Below, piece after piece: positions 49,472-62,059 of a stretch of 64,000 bases of DNA. The position numbers and the translations under genes are program-made. This stretch comes from Jacaranda mimosifolia (lineage: Eukaryota; Streptophyta; Magnoliopsida; Lamiales; Bignoniaceae). Positions within the stretch are counted from its first letter, which is position 1. Each line of letters starts with the position of its first letter. The stretch covers positions 10,025,001 through 10,089,000 of the forward strand of contig CM032128.1 in assembly GCA_018894105.1 (NCBI GenBank), written 5' to 3'. The notes below the pieces were generated by a model. That model saw only the letters and a program-made list of their open reading frames with translations. It had not been told where the DNA came from and searched no databases.

Positions 49472-50790
49472 CAAAGGACAATACAACGATTCATTAGAAA
49501 AAAGCAGCCAAAGCTATTTTTTTTTTTTAAGGATTCAGTCTTCACTTTTTTTTTTTTTTTTTTTAATGATATGCACTCCCTACTTCGAATTTTATTTTTG
49601 GATTCATTCCCCACTTGAGTTAAAAAGACAAAAAATAGCTCTAAGTTAAAACTAAAATCACAAAAAGCATTCAAATAAATTATACCAAACACATTTCTCT
49701 TCAGTTATCACACCCATTTCACTTTTTTTTTTCCAACTAATTTCCATCATTTCCCTCCATCTCACGAACTATCTCGCCATTTTCTATCTTCACTCAAGCT
49801 TTTGGCTTTTCTTAGCATTGCTTCTATTTGCGATTTTGCTACTTTTTGCTCTCTCTTCCAAGCTACATTTTTGTCATCCCTGAAGACCTAGCAAAAAAGG
49901 TTTCATTTTTAGCCCCATTTGCAAAGACAAAGAATTGTTTGAATTAGATTTTTGTTATTATCTGTTTTGATGTTGAATCTTCATCAATTCTTTTTGTTTT
50001 ATTCTTGTTTTAGTTTTATATATAGTCAATTTTGTTTATTGTTCTTGATTTTGTTAGTAAATACTCGATTCATCCATATTTAGATTTAAAAAAGAAAAAA
50101 AGACACCCTAATCTAACTATATTTCTATTTGAAGAAGCAATATTGGTCCTTTTATTTATTGTTTTAATACTTATTTCAATTGGTACGTGTTTAATTTTAG
50201 TATTTATATACTTTAAAATAAAGTATAGTATACATTATTTATTTCGTTAAGTAAATTTTAGAAATATTTTTACCGTCATGTTAATCAGGGATGTTTGAAT
50301 CTTATAATACATACTTGATAGTTTTATGTTAGTGATTGATTGTTTTATAAATGTAGTATTGCCTGTACATAAATATGATATTAAACTGTTAAATTTAAAT
50401 ATGTTTATGGACATGCACAGTGCTAAAATTTTAAATTTTTTGCAGAATTAATGTTGCATAGGTGAGAATACTGAAAATGAAATTGTTGATACTCTAAAAG
50501 TGAGTTTAAATACTCTAAAGTTTGATAATTTACTACTTTATCTCTTTATATAAATATTGAATTTTGTACAAGTAATACTATATATAAGTTTTTTTTAATA
50601 CTGAATTTATTGATGAAGAACATATCATACTATTGTTTTTAGTACAAATTATATATTTTGTACGAGAAGGGTGCTACTGTTGTCTATAGCGATGCTGGTA
50701 TTGAATGTGCTAGAAAACCCCGCAATGAATTTCGAGGCAAAACAGATTATAGAGGGTGCAATGGCATATCTGATAAACAATAAAACAAAT
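49472..50790. other. AT-rich spacer, possible gene debris
   Basis: The stretch around 49700-49900 is C/T-rich like a plant 5' leader. At about 50665-50785 a frame reads GATVVYSDAGIECARKPRNE before stopping. It looks protein-like but I cannot assign it to a family. Confidence 0.35.
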
Positions 50791-50800
50791 TATAGTATTT

Positions 50801-52885
50801 AATAATCATACAATGGTCAGATTAAAACAAATTTAACTTTCTCTCTTACGTACTAAGAATAATATTGTAAATCGAGAAAAAATATTGCTTTTTCAGCTTT
50901 ATGTGTTTGATTTTTCAAGTTTTGTTCTTAATTCACCTCGTTCTGTATTTATTTAGTGTGTTGTTGTACTTACTTTTCATTTGGCCAAATTTACCTCAAT
51001 TCGATTGGTGAAACAACATAGAACACCCTTCAATGTACTAAAACTATGTTTTCTTCAAATAATGGTCGTTATAGTACATGTCAAAATGGTTGGCTTACAC
51101 TTGTATTCTAATTCATACTAGTATAAACCATTAATGAATTAGATAAATGTATCTTTCAACACCACTACCAAAAATCAATGAACATCTCATAACTACATCA
51201 GTCCTATGACTAACAAATCATGGTTTAATAATCATGCAATGGCCAGATTAAGACAAATTCAACGTGATCTCTTATGTATTAAAAAATCATACTGTAAATT
51301 GAAAAAAAAAACCTATTTTTTAGTTTCTTGTACTTAATTTTTTAAGTTTTATACTTAATTTGCTTCGTTCTGTACTTACTTGGCGCGTTTTTGTACTTGT
51401 TTCTCCTTTGGCCGAATTTACCTTAATTCAATGGATGAAACAACATATAAGACCTTCTAATGCATTAAAATCGTGTTTTCTTCAAGTAATGGTCGTGATA
51501 GAATGTGTGCAAATGGTTGGGAGTGCAAACAGCCACATCCAACCACTTATGTTCTTATTCATACAAGTATAAACCATTAATCAATGAGGTAAATGTATAA
51601 TTTCGACACCACCATTGAAAACCAATGAACCTCTTATGACTAATATTACTTCTAGGACTAAAAAATTATGGTTTAATAATCATGCAATGACCCTATTTTT
51701 AGATTTTTGTACTTAATTTTTTAAGTTTAATACTTAATTTGCCTTGTCCTATACTTATTTATTTTGTTTTTGTACTTGCTTTTTCTTTGGCCTAATTTAC
51801 CTCAATTCGATGGGCAATGCAAAACATAAGACTCTAATGTATAAAGTTATGTTTTCTTCAAGTAATGGTTGTGATAATATGTATGCAAATGGTTGGAAAT
51901 ACAAATAGCTACATCCAACTACTTGTGTTCTTATTTATACTAGTATAAACCATTTATGAATGAGGTAAACGTATCCTTTCAACACTACCATTAAAACCAA
52001 TGAATCTCTCATGACTATATCAGTCATAGAACTAATAAATGATGATCTAATATTCAAGCAATAGCCAAATTAAAATAAATTCAACTTAGTCTCTTACATA
52101 CTAAGAATGATATTGTAAATTAAGAAAAAAAACATCATTTGTTTTGTTTTTCATACTTGATTTTTCAAGTTTTATACTTAATTCGCCTCATTTTGTAGTT
52201 ATTTGACTGAATTTACCTCAATTAGATGGGTGAAACAACACATAAGATCCTTTAATGCACTAAAATCATGTTTTCTTCAATTAATGGTCGTGATAATATG
52301 TGTGCAAATGGTTGGGTACACAAATAGCCACATCCAACTACTTGTGTTCATATTCATACTAGTATAAATCGTTGATGAATGAGGTAAATATATCATTTCG
52401 ATACAACCATTGAAAACTAATGAACCTCTAATGACTATATCAGTCCTAAGATTAATAAATTATGACTAAATAATCATGCAACTACCAAATTAAGATAAAT
52501 TCATCTTAATCCCTTATGCACTAAAAATGATACTGTAAATCGAGATAAAAGTACCTTTTTTCTTGTACTTGATTTTTTAAGTTTTGTACTTAATTTGCCT
52601 CATTCTATACTTATTTAGTATGTTTTTGTACTTGCTTTTTTTTGACTGAATTTACCTCGATTAGATGGGTGAAACAACACATAAAGTTCTCTAATACACT
52701 AAAATTACGTTTTCTTCAAGTAATGGTCATGATAGTGCGTGTGCAAATGATTGGGAGCACAAATAGCTACATCTAACTACTTGTGTTTTCATACATACTA
52801 GGATAAATCATTGATTAATGAGGTACATGTATCTTTCAGGCACCACTACCGAAAACTAATGAACCTCTCATTGCTATACTAGTGT
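50801..52885. repeat. Tandem array of about five 374-450 bp units
   Basis: The anchor AATAATCATGCAATGGCCAG or a variant starts units near 50801, 51227, 51675, 52049 and 52469, spacings about 426, 448, 374 and 420. Each unit carries TTGTACTTAATTTT, a GAATTTACCTCAATTCGATG-like phrase, ATGGTCGTGATA and AACCTCTCATGACTA. The third unit has an internal deletion near its start. Copies are diverged. No ORF spans a unit. Confidence 0.85.
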
Positions 52886-54080
52886 TATATGTTGTTTCAT
52901 CCATCAAATTGAGGTAAATTCAGCTAAAGGAAAAGGGAGTGTAAAAACACTCAGAAGATGTCCTTGCTTATGAAAATTCATTATGACATTCAAATTTCAG
53001 TATTAGACACTAGGAAAAAAGTATTATCTTTCTATAATGAAGTATTGGATTTGACAAATAAGGTATTACTTTCCCGAAATATGGTATAGTTCTAAATACA
53101 TTTGAAATTATGTTAAATTTAGTTATTTAAGTCATTATTGGCCATCAAGAAATGATTTTTTAGTCCTAGGATAAATATAATAATGAGACCTTATTTGTGC
53201 TACAACATTTATATCAAAATGATACATTAACCATCTATAATGATGTTGTACACTAATTTGAAAGGATAACATAAGTGGTACCATGTCACAGAATTAAAAC
53301 ACTCTGTTGTTGTATTATATTTTTAAGATGAAGTATCTTTTTTCTAGTAATTAAGTATTATGATAAATAAATGAAGTATTTATGTTGCTTCAACGAGGTA
53401 CTCTCTTCTGATTTGTAGTATCAGCTTTATATGTTTTAAACATAATCCTATTTAAATATTTTAGACCTTGTTATATTAGTATAGCTATGAAACTCTATTT
53501 TTTTCCTACAGTATTGACATCCAAATGAGACATTTTACCATCAATATTAGTTCTTTACACTAATAATTGTATTTCTAACCATTTGAACACATGTTTATCT
53601 CAACCATTAATTGAAGGATACATGATTTTATTATTTTTGAATGGTCTTATATGTTGTTTCATAAATAAATTGAGGCAAAGTAGGCCATATGACTAATAAG
53701 TCCAGAATCATTTAAATGTAGTACTAGATGCTAAAAGTGAGATATTTACCTTCTGAAGTCAAGTATTTACATACAAAAATGAAGTATTGCTTTGCTGAAA
53801 TGAGGTATTATATTTCTGTTATACAATTTCAATTTTATACACTTTAAATACCATTCTATTTATACTTCCCTTTTCTAAGTGTTGTGATTAGGCTTGTTAT
53901 GTTGGAATTTACTTGGATCATTCAACAAGTAATTATAAAAATGCTCTTATGCAATATTGTTTCTCTAAGATAAAGTACGACTTTTCAGTTTTGAAGTACG
54001 CATATAACAAAATTAAGTATTTAAGCATAAATTTGAAATACTTTATTAAAAATTAAGTACTAGATAACTAAAGTTAGTAG
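52886..54080. repeat. Flank with inverted fragments of the array and AAGTATT-rich sequence
   Basis: At about 52888-52925 and again near 53645-53685 the phrase TATGTTGTTTCATCCATCAA is the reverse complement of the GGATGAAACAACATATAAG part of the array units. The rest is dense in AAGTA(T/C) words, the inverse of the TACTT words in the array. The whole 50.8-54.1 kb block may be one rearranged element. Confidence 0.5.
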
Positions 54081-57070
54081 TACTCAAATATTACTTTATA
54101 AATTTGAACAAAAAAAGCAATTCATCCCGCCACATAAAACTTATTTCACTAAATGATCCCTGGAAAAAATTGTAGCAACATTCTCCATTATAAACACAAT
54201 TTTCTAATAGTGAGTTTGAGCATCTTGGCCCCTCAAAAATATTTTTATTAAGCTTAAATTGGAAAAAAATTATCTCCTTTTTTTTTCTATTCACCGAAAA
54301 GATTTTGTTCCTTATCAAATACAAAAACTCAGACTCACAATGAAATGGAGAAATTGAGGTTATCTAGGTTTCTTCCTGTTGAAACACAGGCTCACAATAA
54401 AACTTTATTACTAATTCCTGAGTTTCTTCATATGGAAATAGGTTGTCAATGGCAGAAAACAAAAGAGAAAAAAAAAAAAGAAATTGCCTTGATGTGTTTC
54501 TGAGAGAAAGTCACAGGAGAGAATCATGAAAAAATGAAGGAGAGAGAAAGAACAAAGAAAGAGAATGTTGAACTGTATATATATATAGAGGGGGGGGGGG
54601 GGGTATTTTGGACAAATTAAGTGATTGGGGAGCAAACTCAAAAAATAAAGATCAGATGGGGAGTATCACTGCCATGGCCCCTCCTTGGCCGTCGCTGCCC
54701 CCAAGCCCCATGGTTCCACCTTCCAAGGTATCACTTGATATTTCTATTTATTTATTTTTTATTAATTAATAATATCTATTGATTATTCACATGAGTGCTA
54801 CATGCCAGGCGGCTGTAAACGTCACTGTTTAATTTGTTAGAAAATTGACAAACAGATTACTCAAAAATATTATACTATTAAGTATTATGTGAAACACAAT
54901 TTTCTCATTGCATTTGGATCTCTTACCTTTGGGCCACAGACACAAACAAAGGTATATATGGGCCTTCTCATCTAGAAATCTGACCCACTTTGTTAAGATA
55001 CTCAATATTTTTTCATGTATCCTTAAGGGCAAATATAAATTATTTCGCTTACGATAATCAAAATAAGCAAAACATATCCATATAATAAAAAGACTCCAAA
55101 ACACCACCAAGTATTTTAAAAGACATGTACACTGTCTCCTCTGTGATTGGGGGGGGGGGGGGTGTTTTACCATTACTGTAAACATATGATGGTGTTATGT
55201 TGTTGTTGTTGTTGTTGATTTTTTTATTTTAGTTTATTTTTTTTGTAAATAATCACAGAACATGTTTTGCTTATTTCGACTATTATAGGAGAATCAATTT
55301 ATTTTAGACAGTATCCATGACCCTGGAATACTTCTAGCCCACCACAAGTAGGCTAAGAAAATCTAATAAATTAATTTGATCCATAGACCAGAGAGAGAGT
55401 GTGTCGTCATACAAAACGTTGATTTCTATATAATCTTTCCATTTTTATTTTTTTTATGATTTTTCTAATGTCTGGCAAGTAAAATGCGGCCCAATTGACA
55501 AAAGTTAATTTACAACTGATTTAAGAAAAAAATTACAGATGGATAGGGATAGAACTATGGAGCTGCTCGTTTACTGTTGTTCGATCAATCTTGTGAATAA
55601 ATTTCAAGGTTCGAGTATTTAATCTTTCTCGATCAAACTTACTTACTCTTGTATGAACAAATAGATGCAGTGACATACATAAAAAATCCAGATAAATTTT
55701 TAAGAAAATGTTTAGTAATTTATACTGGGTATACAAACAAAAGAAATAAAAATTTGAGATGTTTTCTATTTACACTTATAAAGAATTCATTAAAATTCGA
55801 ATATTAAACATCACAAATACAAGAATAAATGCAATATCATGGACTGCTTGTCCACTCGACACTTGAAATTAATTTTTTAGGATTTCATAAATCAAACTAA
55901 TAACTTTAAGGGTAAAAGGAATACAAAATATAATGAAAAATTAATAATTACACAAATCTACATAGTTTAGCATAACTAACATATGCCCAAAAGAGTTTTT
56001 TGTTCTTTCATATATTGTGAGAGAAATTTAATAGTACATCATATAATTTTTAGTTTAAAACCAAATTAACTCAACGAAATAAGATTTCATATACAACCAT
56101 AGTCAAATTATCAAAGAATACTCTCCTAATTCAATTGAATTATCTTACTTGTGACTCAATTTTTTTTTTTTTTACTTTTAAGTTGTATCTCAAATAAATA
56201 AAAAAATACTCCTATTTGTAAAAATAAATTCCCTAATTACTACTTCTAAGAACAAAAACCACGTAAAAAGTAAAATCAAATAAAATTCCTTAATCTTTTT
56301 AGTCTCCAAGTGATCAAAGTCAAATTTCAGTGTCTATTGTTTTTGTACTGATTTTTAGAAAAAATAATTCGCCATTTTGTTTTAATGAACTAAATATCAA
56401 ACTTAATTTTTTAAATACATTAAAATATATGAAAGAAACATGAAAAGAAAGAAAAAGAAAGGTAAATGGATAAAGGCCAATTTTCTGTTTTTTACTAAAA
56501 TTTTGTCTGAATGTCATGTACTATATGTGCTTTTATTAAGTTGTGTAGCTTTCCCGAATTTGGACCATAGCTCTACGATATGTGCGGATTTTTTCAGGTC
56601 AAGTTTCACAATTTTCTCTCTTTCCAAAGTTTATGCCTTTCCTGTCCATCTAACTTAAAATTTCATTACAATATGATTTGTCTAAGAATTTTGATGAGGA
56701 AAGAAAAATAATAAAAAAATAACATTAAAGAAATATAAAATCTCAATCTTTTTTAGTTGTCAATGAAAATAATGAAAAAAAGAATGAGAAAAAGAGGGGT
56801 AATGAATTTGTTGGAAAAAGAAAGAGATGTCCAATAGGCTTTTTCCTATTTTCCTCACCATTCTGTGAAGAAAATTAATTTTTCTTAAAAACACTATATT
56901 TTCCTTCAAATTTTTTGTTATTTAGTATTTTTCTTACCAATCAAATAATTAAAAGTGTTTGTTTAACATTTTTTTTCTTTTCTTCACTAAAATTTTTGAA
57001 CCAAACATAGTGTTAGTTTTAAGGAACTTTTCGTTTTAAAATTTTAGAAAAACGTTTTATGAGTTCCCAT
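54081..57070. other. AT-rich spacer with homopolymer tracts
   Basis: No gene seen. It contains a (TA)n-G15-like tract (about 54576-54603), a second G tract at about 55149-55162 and (GTT)n at about 55198-55216. A short GC-rich patch at 54670-54730 has no frame. The 118-codon minus-strand frame (54829-55185) has no recognised domain. Confidence 0.5.
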
Positions 57071-57503
57071 TGATGCAAGTCAAAAAATAATCTGGATAAG
57101 TTTCTCTTAATACCTCAAATAACGACCCAACCTAAGCGAGTAAGTGGAAGCAAGTCCTTGAATCAAGAGCATCAATTCTTGGACATGTGGCTTGATCATC
57201 TCAGCAAAAATAGTACTCAAGGATAAAGTATGGATGTGCGATCTCGAGGGGCGACCGTAGATCATGAAGACATGTGGCATCATCGGATGGAGATAGGACA
57301 AACCATAGTACGATCAGTACACATTCCCTCCCCTATAAATACCCGAACATAATCATTGAAGAGGGACTTTTAGAAAATCAGTGTATTCTTGTCATTCGAG
57401 GTAGAAATGTTTAGATCTCAATATTAAGTTGTAATCTCACTTTCCTTTGAATATTCAAAGCCCATTAATAAATTAACTGATTTGATTAAATATTTCTTCA
57501 TCA
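57071..57503 (+). repeat. 5' LTR of the Tat-like element
   Basis: A direct repeat of 62827-63224. Shared blocks include GATCTCGAGGGGCGACCGTA and TAGTACGATCAGTACACATT. It has about 27 extra bases near its start compared with the 3' LTR. Confidence 0.88.
57334..57341 (+). promoter_or_regulatory. LTR TATA box
   Basis: TATAAATA follows a CCCTCCCC run and is kept in the other LTR (63057-63064). Transcription of the element would start some 30 bases downstream. Confidence 0.65.
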
Positions 57504-57505
57504 GT

Positions 57506-57523
57506 TGGCGCCGCCTATGGGAC
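57506..57523 (+). promoter_or_regulatory. Primer-binding site of the Tat-like element
   Basis: TGGCGCCGCCTATGGGAC begins two bases after the LTR. It is a variant of the TGGCGCCGTCTGTGGGA-type site common in this lineage. Confidence 0.8.
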
Positions 57524-57551
57524 CTAGAATCTAGAAGTGAGACATAGCGAG

Positions 57552-58380
57552 ATGGTAAAACTTGAGGAAGATGCACAGAAATGCACAAATCAAGAAGTGG
57601 AGAATGCTTTAGCATCTTCTCCAAGTTTACAACCTACCATTCACACAACAAATTAAGGAAATGTGATAGACGCAATAGACGGTACGTCGATATCGAAAGT
57701 ATATAAGGTAACGGAGGAGCAATTATAGATCATGGTGGAATCTCTAGCTCAAAAGTTAATTTTGAAACAAGAAATAACTGCACGTCTGCCTCTTAGAAAG
57801 TTATTCTATTAGGACCTTGAACAAGGAGACGAAAACCAAAGAATTCAGGAAAGTTCTCCTGAAGAGGTTAAAAGCAGAACGTCGAAAGAACCTGAAGAAA
57901 TAGAGAAAATGAGCAAATCCTTAAAAAACTCACATTTAGATAAATGTGATATGGAAAGTAGCCAACGAGAAAAGTTTGAACAACTTACTAGAAAATGGGA
58001 TAAGATGAGAAGGAGAGCAACATAATGACCTACTCTACAAAAGAGAGGATCGCCTTTTAGCGCGGACATTTTTCTAGAAACCCTACCTCGTAACTTCAAA
58101 GTGCCAAATTTGCCCAAGTATAATGGCAATTCGGATCCACAAGAGCACCTCACGGCTTTCGAACACATAATGCAGCTTTATGGGATATCGATACATTAAA
58201 GTGTTGGGTTTTCATTACCATGTTGTACGAAAAAGCCCAAGAATGGTCCACTGTCTTGCCTTGTGTGATCAATTGTACTGAAAATTTCTCTATTGTTTTG
58301 CTAGCATAAAGAAGGCTAAACAATTAGTCATACTTGTTCACTATACGACAACGTGAAGATGAGTCCCTGAGCACTTTATG
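57552..58380 (+). pseudogene. gag: gag remnant of the Tat-like element
   Basis: ATG at 57552 opens a hydrophilic N terminus. Near 58080-58190 the frame reads NFKVPNLPKYNGNSDPQEHL then TAFEHIMQLYG, the start of the Retrotrans_gag domain. A later piece near 58325-58375 reads TIRQREDESLSTL, the end of that domain. Several stops and frame changes occur. The sequence then jumps directly into protease C-terminal sequence, so the gag end, zinc knuckle and protease active site are missing. Confidence 0.75.
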
Positions 58381-58384
58381 AAAG

Positions 58385-58640
58385 ATGGATTTGGATATTG
58401 CCACCATAAGGCCTACATACACATCGTTAAGGGGATTTGAAGGGTCGGAGGTCACATCTATTGGAACAAACAATTTGCTAACATCCATGGGAGAAGAGCC
58501 TAAAAGGAGAACTGTTATGCTCAAATATTTGGTGGTTGATGCTCCTTGTGCATATAACGTAATATTGGGAGCATCTGGCTTAAATAGATTTCAAGCAGTG
58601 GTTTCCACATATCACTTTAAGATGAAGTTCCCCACTTAAA
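58385..58640 (+). pseudogene. Protease C-terminal remnant
   Basis: The frame carries RPTYTSLRGFEGSEVTSIGT, then VVDAPCAYNVILGASGLNRF and STYHFKMKFPT, the second half of the retropepsin of this lineage. The catalytic Asp region, which should lie upstream, is absent. Between 58640 and 58900 only degraded linker to RT is seen. Confidence 0.78.
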
Positions 58641-58899
58641 AAGGAATTGGAGAAGTCCGATGTAACTAGAAAATAGGTCAATGTGTTATAACATATCTAC
58701 CAGAACTTCATCAAGGAGCGCCTATTAAAGAAGACCACCAACCTAGAGCCATGAAAGATGTCAAAGATGCCTGATGTCGAGTCTTATGAAAGACAGACAG
58801 AAAATGGAAAGGTGGAGCCTTAGAGTTCAAAAGTATCAAACTCGTACTTGGTGATCTAGAAAAAACTACTTGAATAGGAACCCAAATGAGTGGTCAAAT

Positions 58900-60240
58900 A
58901 GAAGCAGTGACCATAGAGTTTCTGCGAAAGAACTCTGACGTCTTTACATGGAGCCCTGCGGACTTGAAGGGATAGACCCCAATATTATTGTCCATTCCCT
59001 CAATGTAGAGCCCAAGCGAAGCTTTAGGTCTAAAAGAAATAAGATTATTAAGGAAGAAATCAATAAATTACTTACAACAGGTTATGTGGTTGAAGTTCAA
59101 TATTCAGACTGGTTACCAAATGTGGTCATTGTGCCAAAACTACAAGAAAAATGGAGAATATACATTGATTTTACAGATCTCAGCAAAGCTTGCCCTAAAG
59201 ATCCCTATCATTTACTAAGGATCAACTTGTTGATAGATTCAACCCCAAAATCAGCCATGCTAAGCATGATGGATTCGTACTAAAGTCTTCACCAGATTTT
59301 CGTGGCGGAACATGACATGGATAAAACAACATTTGTAGTAAAGAATAGAGTTTATTGCTACAAAGTCATTCCCTTTGGTCTCAAGAATGCAGGTGCGACT
59401 TACTAGTGACTAGTGAATAGGATGTTCGAAGACCAAATAGGTAAGACAATGGAGGTCTATGTCAATGATATGCTAGTAAAGAGTGTCAGAGAAGAAGATC
59501 ACATAAGATATTTAGAAGAAGCCTTCAAAATCATGAGGTAATATAAGTTGAAACTGAACCCTGCAAAATGTACTCTTGGCATGAAGAGAGGAAAATTCCT
59601 AGGATACATAGTGACCTAAAGGGACATAGAGACAAACCCAGAAAAAATTAGTACAATAATGGAAATGCCATGCCCTAGATCAATTAGGGAGGTCTAACAA
59701 TTGACAAGAAAGATAGTTTCGCTCAACCGTTTCATTTTGAGGTCGGCAGACAGAGGTCTTCCTCTCTTTAAGATCGTCAAGAATGTAAAAAACTTCTAAT
59801 TGACTAAGGAATGTGATAAAGCATTTCAAGAATTGAAGAAATATCTTATAACACCCCTTCTCTTATCAAAGCCTAAAATTAGGGAGCCACTGTTGTTATA
59901 TTTGGTGACCACAAAAGCAACAATAAGCTCTGTACTAGTTAGAGCGATAGAAAAAGAGCATAGGCCAGTGTATTATACTAGCCAAATGTTGCAAAAAGTA
60001 GAGAAAAACTACTTGGACAAAGAAAAGTTGGCTTTGGCACTAATAACCATAGCCAAAAAACTATGACCATACTTTCAATCACATATGATCAAAGTCTTAA
60101 CTAATAGCAAGCTGAAGGAAGTCTTGGGAAAACCAAAAACCTTAGGAAGAATGATCAAGTGGGCGATCAAGCTCAGCTAGTTTGATATTGAATTTGTCCC
60201 TCGAATCGCTATTAAGGCCCAAGTTCTGGAAGACTTTATT
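58900..60240 (+). pseudogene. pol: Reverse transcriptase and RNase H remnant
   Basis: One frame (phase of 58948) runs through RT and RNase H without an indel as far as I can follow. It begins NSDVFTWSPADLKGIDP, then EEINKLLTTGYVVEVQYSDW and WRIYIDFTDLSKACPKDPYH with the first catalytic Asp. It continues VIPFGLKNAGATY, then two stops. The catalytic motif reads YVND (59458-59469) where active enzymes have YVDD. RNase H follows with RPVYYTSQMLQKVEKNY. Stops include TAG and TGA where related proteins have QR, and TGA in KKL-stop-PYF where Arg is expected, each one C-to-T change from CAG or CGA. Confidence 0.88.
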
Positions 60241-60299
60241 TTCGAGATAGAAGGAAAAAAGGTGATGATGACATAGGTAATAGCACTAGAAATATGAAT

Positions 60300-60775
60300 G
60301 CTGCACGTAGAAGAATTTTCTATGTCTAAGAGAAGAGGAGTGGGAAACCTAGTTCCAAGGACCAAGTGGTGTTAACCTCGAATTTGCATTGAAGTTGAAC
60401 TTCCAAGTTACCAACAATAAGGCAAAGTATGAGGCTTGATAACAGGCTTAAAGATGGTACTAGAAAGAAAGATTTCATACTTGACTGTGTACACTGACTC
60501 GCAATTAGTGGCACTTCAGATAGCAGGTGTATATGAAGCGAGAGAACAAATAATGAAGAGATATTGGAGATAGTGAAACAGCTAGCCTCGCAGTTCAAGA
60601 AATGGGAGTTATGTCAAATTCCAAGGAGTAAAAGTGAAAGTGTTGATGCCCTATCAAAATTTGACAACATGATCTCAAGAAAATATTCTAGACAAGTTAC
60701 CTTATTAATATCAAACAGCTCAAAGGTCGTACATAATGAAGGATGCACAAAACCTCGAGAGCAAGTTGTTTAAAT
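60300..60775 (+). pseudogene. Second (archaeal-type) RNase H remnant
   Basis: EFALKLNFQVTNNKAKYEA near 60378-60435 matches the start of the extra RNase H of the Tat lineage, where TNNxAEYEA is usual. VYTDSQLVALQIAG (60490-60530) is the central Asp segment. QIPRSKSESVDALSKF (60618-60662) is the C-terminal PR-S-ADALS motif. Stops and frame changes break it between these blocks. Confidence 0.82.
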
Positions 60776-60779
60776 AGAA

Positions 60780-61975
60780 ACACATGATAAATGGAAAAAG
60801 GAAATGATAGAATACTTTTCAAATAGGATACTTCCGAAGGATGAAATGGATAAGAGGAAAATCAAAAGAAGAGCTCTCAAGTTTGTGATATAAGATGGAG
60901 AGTGGTATCAGAGTTTGGTAGTAGGGCTGCTGCTCAGATGCCTAGATACACGACAACCTGAATATGTGATGCGAGAAATACACGAAGGTAATTGTGCAAA
61001 TCATTCAAGGGAAAGATCTTTGGTGCAAAAAATCATAAGACAATGATATTTTTAGCCCACTTTGGTTCACGACTCTGTTTAGTTTGCAGGAAAGTGCAAA
61101 CAATGCCAACTACATACCAACTTTCTACACACCCCAGCTATGCTAATGCAGCCAATTAGACGGCCTATCCATTTGACTAATGGGCATTGGATATCCTATG
61201 TCCTTTCCCTATGGCAAAAGGACAGAACAAATATGTGATTGTGGGAATAGAATATTTTACGAAGTGGGTGGAAGCCAAACCATTGGTGAAGATCTCAAAA
61301 AAAAAGGTCATGAACTTCATTTGGAAGAACATAGTATGTCAATATAGATTGCTCAGGGTACTCATTTTCGACGATGGAAAGCAATTTCAAGGAAAAAACA
61401 ACTTGGCTTGGTGTAAAGAACTCAATATCAAATAAAACATCACCTATGCCGGTAACCCTCAGGCTAATGGACAAACAGAAGTCACCAACAGAACTATACT
61501 CAAACACTTGAAGACCAGATTAGGTGATGCTAGGGTTGCTTGAATTGAGGAACTGCCAGGGGTGCTTTGGGCACATCACACAACTCCAAGGGCGATGACA
61601 GGAAAAAACCCCTTTTTGTTTAGTATATGGATCAGAAGCCATAATACTTGTAGAGAGACACTACAACACAGATCAAAATCAAGAGGAAAGAAATCTTGAT
61701 CTCGACATCATAGAGTAAAAGAAAGAGAGAAAGCTTTCCTCAAAGCAAAAGTTTATAAACAAGCCATGGTAGCAGTTTACAATAATAAAGTCAGGCCTAG
61801 GAGTTTTTGAGTAGGAGACCTGGTACTCAAAAAGGTGGAAGCATCCAAGCATGTAGCAAGTTGGATCCCTTAAAATCACACAAATGAACAAAAAAAGGGC
61901 ATACAAGTTAGAGACACTAGAAGGAAAGGCATTACCTAGGCCCTGGACAGTGAGGAACCTGAAAAAGGATTTTGC
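60780..61975 (+). pseudogene. Integrase remnant
   Basis: The zinc-binding part has REIHEGNCANHSRE and CKQCQ, giving the HHCC residues. The catalytic core starts DILCPFPMAKGQNKYVIVGI (Asp of DDE) with FTKWVEAKPL. VLIFDDGKQF supplies the second Asp, where SDNG is usual. NPQANGQTEVTNRTILKHL supplies the Glu. The end, PRPWTVRNLKKDFA before TAG, is typical of the pol terminus. Several stops and at least one frame change inactivate it. Confidence 0.87.
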
Positions 61976-62059
61976 TTAGCTCTTTTTCAAAATTAAAATT
62001 GTTGGCATGAATTTGTGAATGTTATTGATATTTTAAGCTTTTCCTTCATTACTTGACAT

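Noticed and set aside
50665..50785. Protein-like stretch GATVVYSDAGIECARKPRNE
   Set aside because: I considered a FAR1 or MULE-related origin but could not match a family.
54829..55185. 118-codon minus-strand frame
   Set aside because: No known motif, starts next to a G/C homopolymer, and has no supporting context.
57845..58168. 107-codon minus-strand frame in the Tat-like element
   Set aside because: Antisense shadow of the gag remnant on the plus strand.
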